Shown here one piece after another: positions 26,601-34,296 of a DNA stretch of 64,000 bases. This stretch comes from Stieleria magnilauensis. Lineage in GTDB: Bacteria > Planctomycetota > Planctomycetia > Pirellulales > Pirellulaceae. Position numbers and translations under genes: made by a program. Location: NCBI GenBank assembly GCA_007753675.1, contig CP036432.1, forward strand, positions 780,394-844,393, given 5' to 3'. The first letter of the stretch is position 1. Each line of letters opens with the position of its first letter. The notes beneath the pieces are model-generated. The model was not told the origin of the DNA, made no database searches, and worked only from the letters and a program-made list of their open reading frames with translations.

Positions 26601-28559
26601 ATGACCACCACCACGCACGGAAAACGAACGAATGCCAAGGCCGACAAGAACCGCGTACCGGAATCGTTGATCGCGGCGGTTTGCGATCGATTGTCGCGGA
26701 ACGAACGCGTGCGTCGGACGTTGCCGCACAAGGGGCGTCTGCACATCGACCGACAAGTTCCGTTCCTGTGTGTTTATCGCCAGCCGCCGGAGTACGATGA
26801 TGCCGGGACCGAGCAGCTGGTGCGGGGCGAGGCCTCCTATCTGATCGGATCGGGAGCGGCAGAGTTTCATGACAGCCTGTCGAGGCTGGTTGGGACGGTC
26901 GTCAAGACACTGTCGGCCGAGTTTGGGGCGTTTCTGATCGTCGAAATCTGGTCATCGCCCGATGGTGGCAAGGCCAACGATCCGGCTGTGCCGTCGGTGC
27001 TGCCGACCTTCACGATTCAAGCACCCGGAACCGCGAAACTGGACAACACCGTCGAGTCGCTTCGCAAACGGCTTCAGAAAATGAAGATTCTGAAGCACGG
27101 GGTGGAGGTTCAAGTGGTTCGCGGCGGCACGATCTGTCCGCCCGGAATGAAGCCGCTGATCGATTCGCCGCATGCGCGTGAAATGAACTGCTGGAAGATC
27201 GGTTTGATGGTCCCGCCGGTGTTCCGCAAAGCCAACACCTCCGTCGAGTTTCCGCTCTTGATGGGCCAGTTGCGCCGGAGTCTCAGTCATGCGCTTCGAC
27301 ACGCCTATTTTGAGTTTGCTTGTGACCGGACGACACATAGCCCCGACCACTTTCATACGCTCGGTCGCAAAGCGGTGGTCAAAGCGGTCTGGGACATCGA
27401 CCGACAACTCGCCGAGGTCAGCAACCAATTCGATTATTTGGTTCAGTTGACGCCCGTCAATCCGACCAGTGCGTGGAAGGAATTCGAAGCCGGGCAGTGC
27501 AGGCATCCGCCCGAGTTTCACTATCGGCCGCTGCCGATCGATCCCGCGCTGCTGAAACGTCAGCTCTATAAGATTCCGATCGAACGCGTCGAAGATCCCT
27601 CGTTGCAGCGAATCTTTGAAGAAAAGCAGGAAGAGCTGGATCTGAAGCTCACCATGTTGCGGGATCGCGACACGCCGCGATTCAAGCACCTCAGTATGGC
27701 GCTGTTCGGCGGAGTCAACGATGCCGTGCTCCGCGTCGCCAAGGAGTTGTTGACGACGGTGCCGGCAAAGGCTTCCTCGAGCAAGGCGAACCTGTTTTCG
27801 GCCAAACAGTTTGCCGCGTGTGTCCAGAAGGAGATCGACCACTACCGTGACGCCTGTCCAGACTTCAAAGCCAAAGTTGTGATTTCGGATGATGCTAGCG
27901 GTCTGATCGTCTCTCGCGGCAAGCTGATGGTGAATTCCGATTTGACGCTCGCCGAGGATCGAGTGGCGGCCTTGCTGGCACACGAAGTCGGAACGCACCT
28001 GGTGACCTATTACAACGGGCGATTGCAACCGTTTCAACAACTCTATTCGGGGCTGGCCGGATATGAAGAGTTACAGGAAGGTCTGGCTGTGTTGTCAGAG
28101 TATTTGGTCGGCGGATTGACGAATTCGCGAATGCGGCAGTTGGGCGCCCGCGTCGTCGCGGTTCGTCAAATGGTCGACGGTGCGTCCTTCGTCGAGAATT
28201 TCCATTCGATCCATGAAGAGTACGGTTTGAGTAAACGAGCGGCGTACAACGTCGTGATGCGGGTCTACCGTGGCGGCGGATTGACGAAGGATTGCGTGTA
28301 CCTTCGCGGGCTGGTCGCGATTTTGAAATACGTACAAAAAGGCGGCGACTTGAACCCGCTGTTGGTTGGGAAAATGGCGGTCAAGCACATTCCGATCATC
28401 AAAGAATTGCAGTATCGCGGTGTGCTCGGCAAGGCACCGATCACGCCTCGGTTCATGCAAGACCCGGTCGCGATTGCGCGGCTGGCAAAGCTACGCGGCG
28501 GCACAGGCTCTGTCGTGGATTTGGTGTCGGACCTCAAGACAACTGGACGTGTCGGATGA
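26601..28559 (+). CDS. DUF1704 (QEGLA-motif, MATCAP-like) zinc metallopeptidase, copy 1
   Basis: A protein of 652 residues from the ATG at 26601; the open frame extends upstream inside the previous gene, but that part is its shadow. Seen: an N-terminal domain, then the metal site H461-E-V-G-T-H466 and the QEGLA motif with E493, followed by LSEYLVGGL. Known: this is the family called flavohemoglobin expression-modulating QEGLA protein in bacteria. Its animal members (MATCAP/KIAA0895L) are carboxypeptidases that remove the C-terminal tyrosine of tubulin. Inference: it removes a terminal residue added by the neighbouring ATP-grasp ligases. The stop overlaps the next start (ATGA), so translation is coupled. 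No signal peptide, so cytoplasmic. Confidence 0.9.
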   Translation: MTTTTHGKRTNAKADKNRVPESLIAAVCDRLSRNERVRRTLPHKGRLHIDRQVPFLCVYRQPPEYDDAGTEQLVRGEASYLIGSGAAEFHDSLSRLVGTVVKTLSAEFGAFLIVEIWSSPDGGKANDPAVPSVLPTFTIQAPGTAKLDNTVESLRKRLQKMKILKHGVEVQVVRGGTICPPGMKPLIDSPHAREMNCWKIGLMVPPVFRKANTSVEFPLLMGQLRRSLSHALRHAYFEFACDRTTHSPDHFHTLGRKAVVKAVWDIDRQLAEVSNQFDYLVQLTPVNPTSAWKEFEAGQCRHPPEFHYRPLPIDPALLKRQLYKIPIERVEDPSLQRIFEEKQEELDLKLTMLRDRDTPRFKHLSMALFGGVNDAVLRVAKELLTTVPAKASSSKANLFSAKQFAACVQKEIDHYRDACPDFKAKVVISDDASGLIVSRGKLMVNSDLTLAEDRVAALLAHEVGTHLVTYYNGRLQPFQQLYSGLAGYEELQEGLAVLSEYLVGGLTNSRMRQLGARVVAVRQMVDGASFVENFHSIHEEYGLSKRAAYNVVMRVYRGGGLTKDCVYLRGLVAILKYVQKGGDLNPLLVGKMAVKHIPIIKELQYRGVLGKAPITPRFMQDPVAIARLAKLRGGTGSVVDLVSDLKTTGRVG

Positions 28560-29587
28560 GATTGGGAATCGTGGTGAACGTGATGGGAAGCGAAGAGGCC
28601 GGTGCGACGACGTATCGTTTAGCCGCCGAGGCGACCAGTCTGGGGCATGAGGTCTGGATCGTCAGCACGGGGAATTTGTCCTACGACGCCGACGACACGA
28701 TCGGCGCGTTCGCCCGCATGGTGCCGCCGGGAAAATACAGTTCAGAAAAATACCTGACGGTGCTCAAGGGACCCAAGGCGATCAACGAGTGGATCACGGT
28801 CGACGATCTGGATGTGCTGCTGTTGCGGAGCAATCCATCGGTCCAGCGCGCCTGGGCTCAATCCGCCGGAATTCACTTCGGTCGACTTGCGATGCGACGC
28901 GGCGTGATCGTGTTGAATGATCCCAACGGATTGTCCAAGGCGATGAACAAGTTGTATTTGCAAACATTCCCCGAACCGGTTCGCCCAAGAACGTTGGTCA
29001 CCCGTAGTCTGAGTCGCGTGACGAAGTTTTTGGACGAAGAAAAAACGATCATTCTGAAGCCGTTGCAGGGTTCCGGCGGGACGGGCGTTTTCATCGCTCG
29101 GAGCGATGAAAACCATAACATGGAAGACATCTTTGAATCGGTCAGCCGCGACGGTTACGTGATCGCCCAGCAGTACTTGCCGGCTGCCGCGGAAGGTGAC
29201 ACACGTTTGTTTTTGATGAACGGACTTCCGATGCGTCACAAGGGAAAATACGCCGCGTTCCGCCGTGTTCGCACCGGTGATGACATTCGCAGCAACATTC
29301 ACGCCGGCGGTCGGCTCCGCAAGGCCGTTGTCAACGACACGATGTTCGAGCTGGCCGAAATGGTTCGTCCGCGACTGGTCGAGGACGGCATGTTCTTGGT
29401 CGGGCTGGACATCGTGGGCGACAAGCTGATGGAAATCAACGTGTTCTCTCCGGGCGGTCTGGGCAGTGCCCACAAGTTCGAGAAAGTCAACTTCACTCAC
29501 GCGGTGCTCGACGCTCTGGAAAGAAAAGTCGACTACATGCGTTATTACCGGCGCAACTTTAGCAACGTTGAACTGGCCACTCTTTAA
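28556..29587 (+). CDS. GshB-like ATP-grasp ligase, copy 1 (divergent)
   Basis: A protein of 343 residues whose ATG overlaps the stop of the peptidase gene by four bases. Seen: a prokaryotic glutathione-synthetase-type N-terminal domain (MRLGIVVNVMGSEEAG, GHEVWIVSTGNLSYD), then the ATP-grasp domain with ILKPLQGSGGTGVF near residue 170 and LDIVGDKLMEINVFSPGG near 293, where the E and N bind magnesium. Known: GshB joins glycine to gamma-glutamylcysteine through an acyl-phosphate. No gshA is nearby, and the neighbours suggest another amide bond. It differs from copies 2 and 3 in the acceptor-side segment (LLRSNPSVQRAWAQ in place of MLRNVPSDDYLKRPW), so its substrate may differ. Confidence 0.88.
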   Translation: MRLGIVVNVMGSEEAGATTYRLAAEATSLGHEVWIVSTGNLSYDADDTIGAFARMVPPGKYSSEKYLTVLKGPKAINEWITVDDLDVLLLRSNPSVQRAWAQSAGIHFGRLAMRRGVIVLNDPNGLSKAMNKLYLQTFPEPVRPRTLVTRSLSRVTKFLDEEKTIILKPLQGSGGTGVFIARSDENHNMEDIFESVSRDGYVIAQQYLPAAAEGDTRLFLMNGLPMRHKGKYAAFRRVRTGDDIRSNIHAGGRLRKAVVNDTMFELAEMVRPRLVEDGMFLVGLDIVGDKLMEINVFSPGGLGSAHKFEKVNFTHAVLDALERKVDYMRYYRRNFSNVELATL

Positions 29588-29624
29588 TGCTTATTTACTA
29601 CTCTCGTGAACGAAAGGCGGATCG

Positions 29625-30668
29625 ATGAAAATTGGATTTGTAGTCAACGATGTTTTGACCGAAGAGGCGGGCTATTCGACCACGCGTTTGGGCTGTGAAG
29701 CCGTCAATCAGGGCCACGAGGTGTTTGTCATCGGTGTGGGGGATTTCGCCTACGATCCGGACGAATCGATCCGCGCCCGGGCCCGCAGCGTGCCGCAAAA
29801 GAAGTACGGCAACCACGAAGCGTATCTAAAAGATTTGCAGGGCCAAAAGTCCGTCAAGACACGCATCACGGTGGATGATCTGGACGTATTGATGCTTCGC
29901 AACGTGCCTTCGGATGACTATCTCAAACGCCCCTGGGCATCCTCCTCGGCGGCGGAATTCGGTCGTGTGGCGATGCGGCACGGCGTGATCGTGGTGAACG
30001 ATCCGAACGGGTTATCCAAGGCCTCGACCAAGATGTACTTTCAGCTGTTCCCCGAGGAAGTGCGTCCGCGAACACTGATCACCCGTGACCGAGACGAGAT
30101 CAAGGAGTTCGCAAAGTCCGAAGGCCGCTGCGTGCTCAAGCCGTTGCAGGGTTCGGGCGGTGCCAGTGTGTTTCTGGTGACCGAAAGTGACATTCCGAAC
30201 TTGAACCAGATGATCGACGCGGTCAGCCGGGACGGATTTGTGATCGCGCAGGAGTATTTGCCGGCGGCAGCCGATGGCGACATGCGGTTGTTCATCATGA
30301 ACGGCCGGCCGCTGCAAGTGAAAGGGAAATACGCCGCGTTCCGACGTGTTCGCAGCGGCGGGGACATGCGCAGCAACATCCACGCCGGCGGCAAGCTTGC
30401 GGCGGCTGAGATCGGTGAATTGGAACTAAAGATCGCCGAGATCGTGCGTCCCAAACTGGTCCAAGACGGGATGTTCTTGGTCGGCTTGGACATCGTCGGC
30501 GACAAACTGATGGAAATCAACGTGTTCAGCCCCGGTGGGTTGGGCAGCGCCCAGAAGTTCACGAAAATAAATTTCAACAAATACGTGATCGCGGCGCTGG
30601 AACGCAAAGTGAACTACATGCAGTACTACGGACGAAACTTTGACAACGTCGACATGTGCACGCTGTAA
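29625..30668 (+). CDS. GshB-like ATP-grasp ligase, copy 2
   Basis: A protein of 347 residues starting 37 bases after copy 1, with a GAAAGG-like site upstream. Seen: the same two-domain layout: MKIGFVVNDVLTEEAGYSTT at the N-terminus, VLKPLQGSGGASVFLV near residue 172, and GDKLMEINVFSPGG. By eye it is far closer to copy 3 than to copy 1 over the whole length, including the acceptor-site segment MLRNVPSDDYLKRPW. The protein ends in YYGRNFDNVDMCTL, a tail conserved in all three copies. Its TAA stop overlaps the ATG of the second peptidase gene (TAATG), so it belongs to the same translational unit. Amide-bond formation is expected; substrates are unknown. Confidence 0.9.
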   Translation: MKIGFVVNDVLTEEAGYSTTRLGCEAVNQGHEVFVIGVGDFAYDPDESIRARARSVPQKKYGNHEAYLKDLQGQKSVKTRITVDDLDVLMLRNVPSDDYLKRPWASSSAAEFGRVAMRHGVIVVNDPNGLSKASTKMYFQLFPEEVRPRTLITRDRDEIKEFAKSEGRCVLKPLQGSGGASVFLVTESDIPNLNQMIDAVSRDGFVIAQEYLPAAADGDMRLFIMNGRPLQVKGKYAAFRRVRSGGDMRSNIHAGGKLAAAEIGELELKIAEIVRPKLVQDGMFLVGLDIVGDKLMEINVFSPGGLGSAQKFTKINFNKYVIAALERKVNYMQYYGRNFDNVDMCTL

Positions 30669-32635
30669 TGTCGCAGTCAGAGAGAGTGCAGTCAGAGCGA
30701 GTGCCGTCTGACGTCTGCGAAGACCACGAAGCGATCTCCGATTCCGTCATCGACGGGATCTGTGCGCGGTTGGCCGAGGACAAGCGGATTCGCCAGCGGT
30801 TGCCCGGCGGCGGGATACTGCAGATGGACCGGCTGTTGCCGTTTCTGTGTGTTTATCGCCGCAACCCTCGACGACGCGACGAGGGGACGGCGCGGCTGGT
30901 GATGTCCGAGGCGTCGTTCCTGTGCGCCCCCGGGACGGCTCCCGTACGGGCCGGGCTAAAACGTCTGGTCCTCCGGATTGCAGAAACCGCAATCGAGCGT
31001 CTCGGTTCGTTTTTGATCCTCGAAGTCTGGGCCGGCGAAGATCGTCCGGAGTACGATCCGTCGACGGGCGAGATCGAGTTGCCGCGTCCGGAGTTTCAAT
31101 TGTTGACGCGGCGTCCGCATCGACCCGAAGGCACGGTGGCGACGTTGCAGTTTGCATTGCAGCAGATCAGTCTGCATCGCAAGAAGGCCGCCGTGCAAGT
31201 CAACATGCACGCTCAGAATCATCCGCCCGGGATGACGTCGTTGATTCGCGAAGCGATCGAAACCAAGATCGGATGCCATGTCTTGGGGTTGCAGGTCCGA
31301 CCGGTCTATCGCGATCCGGAATCCGGAGAAGTCTACGATCGCGTGGCGACAACGTTTGTTCGCGATGTTTCTCATTCACTGAAAAAGGGCTTCTTTGCGT
31401 TCGCGCTCAATCGAACAGAGGTTCGACCGGAGCATTATTTTTCACTCGGCGTCAGTCGATTGTCCAAGCAAGTGCTGGTGATCGATCGCCAGTTGGCCGA
31501 CCTGAGCCGACAATTCAAGTTCCTGTTGTTGGTCACGCCGATCAATGCCGAGCGGGCCTGGGACAAGTTTTCGGAATCAGGGTTCCGCAAAACCCCGGCC
31601 TTTCAGTACCGACCGTTGGATGTTGACCCGCTGCTGCTGAAGCGGCGGTTGATGAAGATCCCGACCGAGCGGGTGACCGATCCGACGTTGTCGTATGTGC
31701 TCCGGCAAGCCCAGTCAGAGTTGGATCGACAGATTTCGATGCTCGCCGATATCGGGACCCATCGTTTTTTGCCGGGCAGTTTGCAAGTCTTTGAGGGCGT
31801 CAAACCGAAACTTCGTGAGCTGTCCCTCGGGATCCTGCAAACGTTGTCCAATCGCGACTCCGCGTCCAGGGAGTTGCCGATGCTCGACGCAACCGCATTT
31901 GCTCAACTGGCGAATGCCGAAATCCAATACTATCGGTCTCAATCGCCCGCGTTTCTCGCCCAGGCCAGCGTCCGCGACGACATGTTTTCGGGGTTGATGG
32001 TGGCCGGCGCGGAACTGTTGATCGGCCGCGAAACTCGGATCGCGGAACGACGCGCCGACGCGCTGCTGCAACATGAAGTCGGAACGCATTTGGTCACCTA
32101 TTTCAACGGCGCGACTCAGCCCCTGCGATTGCTGCAGGTCGGCTTGTCGGGTTATGACGCGTTGCAAGAGGGACTGGCGGTGCTGTCGGAGTACCTGGTC
32201 GGCGGGTTGAGCGAGGCGCGGTTGAGAACGCTGGCTGCGCGCGTGATCGCCGTCGACGGTATGATACGGGGCGAGACGTTCGTCAGTGTCTTTGAGCAGC
32301 TCGTCGACGGGTTCGGATTCGAGCCGCGGACGGCCTACACGATCACCATGCGAGTGTTTCGTGGCGGCGGATTGACCAAGGACGCGTTGTACCTGCAGGG
32401 CTTAGTCGAAATCTTGGACTATTTGGGCGGTGGTGGTGAAGTCGAACCGCTGTTGATCGGCAAGATCGCAGTCGAACATGTACCGGTCGTCCGCGAGTTG
32501 CTGTTTCGAGGCATCCTGCGGCCGGCTGCGCTGAGACCCAAGTACCTTGATTCGCCGGAGGCGCAAACGCGACTCGGCGGCATCCATTCCCGAACCACAG
32601 TCCTTGATCTTCTCGACAACGAAAAGGGTAGATAA
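30668..32635 (+). CDS. DUF1704 (QEGLA-motif, MATCAP-like) zinc metallopeptidase, copy 2
   Basis: A protein of 655 residues from the ATG at 30668, chosen because it overlaps the preceding stop; a GTG 12 bases earlier is possible. Seen: a short repeated acidic/serine head (SQSERVQSERV), then the same domain order as copy 1, with H469-E-V-G-T-H and QEGLAVLSEYLVGGL. The two peptidases share the opening block (LLPFLCVYRRNP against VPFLCVYRQPP) but differ strongly in the middle region, so they are old duplicates and probably act on different tails. The stop overlaps the start of ligase copy 3 (TAATG). Cytoplasmic; the role is inferred as for copy 1. Confidence 0.9.
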   Translation: MSQSERVQSERVPSDVCEDHEAISDSVIDGICARLAEDKRIRQRLPGGGILQMDRLLPFLCVYRRNPRRRDEGTARLVMSEASFLCAPGTAPVRAGLKRLVLRIAETAIERLGSFLILEVWAGEDRPEYDPSTGEIELPRPEFQLLTRRPHRPEGTVATLQFALQQISLHRKKAAVQVNMHAQNHPPGMTSLIREAIETKIGCHVLGLQVRPVYRDPESGEVYDRVATTFVRDVSHSLKKGFFAFALNRTEVRPEHYFSLGVSRLSKQVLVIDRQLADLSRQFKFLLLVTPINAERAWDKFSESGFRKTPAFQYRPLDVDPLLLKRRLMKIPTERVTDPTLSYVLRQAQSELDRQISMLADIGTHRFLPGSLQVFEGVKPKLRELSLGILQTLSNRDSASRELPMLDATAFAQLANAEIQYYRSQSPAFLAQASVRDDMFSGLMVAGAELLIGRETRIAERRADALLQHEVGTHLVTYFNGATQPLRLLQVGLSGYDALQEGLAVLSEYLVGGLSEARLRTLAARVIAVDGMIRGETFVSVFEQLVDGFGFEPRTAYTITMRVFRGGGLTKDALYLQGLVEILDYLGGGGEVEPLLIGKIAVEHVPVVRELLFRGILRPAALRPKYLDSPEAQTRLGGIHSRTTVLDLLDNEKGR

Positions 32636-33678
32636 TGCGAATCGGCTTCCTCGTTAACGACGTCACCACCGAAGCGGGCAATTTTACGACCAGTCGGTTG
32701 GGCCAGTCGGCGGTCAATCTTGGACATGAAGTTTGGGTGATGGGAGTGGGCGATTTGGCCTACGACCCCGACGGCATGATTCGCGCCCGGGCCAGTTCGG
32801 TTCCCAAGCAACGGTATAGCAACTCGGACACCTACACGGCGGACCTGCAAGGCAAGAAGGCCGTTCGCAAACGCGTCACCGTCGACGAGCTGGACGTGTT
32901 GATGCTACGCAACGTTCCCTCGGACGACTATTTGTCGCGACCTTGGGCGGCAACCACGGCCAGCGAATTTGCCCGGACCGCGATGCGTCACGGGGTGATC
33001 GTGTTGAGCGATCCGACGGGTTTGTCGCAAGCATCGAGCAAGATGTATTTTCAATTGTTTCCCGAAGAGGTGCGGCCGAAAACGCTGATCACCCGTGACC
33101 GCGAAGACATCAAACAGTTCGCCAAGGAAGAGGGAAAGATCGTCATCAAACCGCTGCAGGGTTCCGGCGGCGCGAGTGTTTTCTTGGTGCGTCCCGAAGA
33201 CATCCCCAACCTGAACCAGATGATCGATGCGGTTAGCCGAGACGGTTTTGTGATTGCCCAGGAGTTCCTGCCCGCGGCCGAACAGGGGGACACCCGATTG
33301 TTCGTGATGAATGGTCGACCGCTCCGCGTGAAAGGCAAGTACGCTGCGTTTCGACGCGTCCGCAGTGGTGGCGACATGCGAAGTAACATTCATGCCGGGG
33401 GCCAGAAGGCGGCCGCCGAAATCGACCACACCGCGCTTCGGATCGCGGAGATTGTGCGTCCCAAGTTGGTTCAAGACGGCATGTTCCTGGTCGGTTTGGA
33501 CATCGTCGGTGACAAATTGATGGAAATCAACGTGTTCAGCCCCGGCGGGCTGGGCAGCGCCCAACAGTTCGAAAAAGTGAACTTTTCGGCGCACGTGATT
33601 GAGGCGATCGAACGAAAAGTGCACTACATGCAGTACTACGGACGGAACTTCGACAACGTCGAAATGTGTACGTTGTAA
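32635..33678 (+). CDS. GshB-like ATP-grasp ligase, copy 3
   Basis: A protein of 347 residues whose ATG overlaps the stop of peptidase copy 2. Seen: MRIGFLVNDVTTEAGNFTT, MLRNVPSDDYLSRPW, VIKPLQGSGGASVFLV, GDKLMEINVFSPGG and the tail YYGRNFDNVEMCTL, all nearly the same as in copy 2. It is the last gene of the cassette; the chemosensory operon starts 153 bases later on the same strand. Copy 3 with peptidase 2 repeats the peptidase-then-ligase order of peptidase 1 with copy 1, so the operon probably grew by duplication of a two-gene unit. The activity is inferred to be ATP-dependent peptide or amide ligation. Confidence 0.9.
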   Translation: MRIGFLVNDVTTEAGNFTTSRLGQSAVNLGHEVWVMGVGDLAYDPDGMIRARASSVPKQRYSNSDTYTADLQGKKAVRKRVTVDELDVLMLRNVPSDDYLSRPWAATTASEFARTAMRHGVIVLSDPTGLSQASSKMYFQLFPEEVRPKTLITRDREDIKQFAKEEGKIVIKPLQGSGGASVFLVRPEDIPNLNQMIDAVSRDGFVIAQEFLPAAEQGDTRLFVMNGRPLRVKGKYAAFRRVRSGGDMRSNIHAGGQKAAAEIDHTALRIAEIVRPKLVQDGMFLVGLDIVGDKLMEINVFSPGGLGSAQQFEKVNFSAHVIEAIERKVHYMQYYGRNFDNVEMCTL

Positions 33679-33831
33679 GTACGCGGCTGTTGCACGCGGT
33701 GCTTGTTTTTCCGCTCCTCTGTCCGAATGGGCACGCTGTCGTTGCGTTCACAGTAGAATAGTGGCAGCGTCGTTTCGTTCCTTCGGTGACTTCCGCTGCT
33801 TGCGGGCGTTTGCGCCCCGATCGAGGTCAAT

Positions 33832-34296
33832 GTGGCGAAGAACATCCTCGTCTTCGAGATTGATGAGCGTCAACTTGGCGTATCGGCCGATTTGGTGGTC
33901 GAAGTCGTCCGCGCGGTGACGCCTCTGTCGCTGCCGCGGGTCCCCGAAACCGTGATGGGGATCATCAATCTTCGCGGCGAGGTGGTTCCGGTGCTGGACA
34001 CCCGCAAGTGCCTGCGATTGGCGGCGATGCCGGTTCGCCATACCGATCACCTGGTGATCATTCGCGACGGCGCCTTGTGCTATGCCTTGCATGCCGATCG
34101 TGCGGTCGATCTCGCGATGCTGCAGTCCGATGCGACGGACGGAGCGGAGGATGATTCCGAGCCGACCGGGCAGCTGGCCAAGACCACGCTCGGGTTTGTC
34201 CAATTGCTCAATCCCTGGGACTTGTTGAGTGCCGACGACCGGGCGGAATTGGCGTCCATCGTTTCGTCCGCGCCGGCGAGGGAGGCGAAAGGCTGA
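33832..34296 (+). CDS. cheW: CheW-like adaptor (WspB-like)
   Basis: A protein of 154 residues starting with GTG at 33832 (MAKNILVFEIDERQLGV). Seen: a single CheW/SH3-like domain with VVEVVRAVTPLSLPRVPETVMGIINLRGEVVPVLDTRKCL, where NLRGEVVPVLD is the family signature. It carries a 15-residue acidic insert (QSDATDGAEDDSEPTG) before the last strand. Known: CheW couples receptors to CheA. It is the first gene of a six-gene chemosensory operon; its TGA overlaps the ATG of cheR (TGATG). Position and size match WspB of Wsp-type surface-sensing systems. Confidence 0.9.
   Translation: MAKNILVFEIDERQLGVSADLVVEVVRAVTPLSLPRVPETVMGIINLRGEVVPVLDTRKCLRLAAMPVRHTDHLVIIRDGALCYALHADRAVDLAMLQSDATDGAEDDSEPTGQLAKTTLGFVQLLNPWDLLSADDRAELASIVSSAPAREAKG

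Noticed and set aside
28556..33678. True glutathione biosynthesis (gshB) for the ATP-grasp genes
   Set aside because: No gshA is present, there are three copies, and they are interleaved with peptidases. The name is kept only as a fold description.
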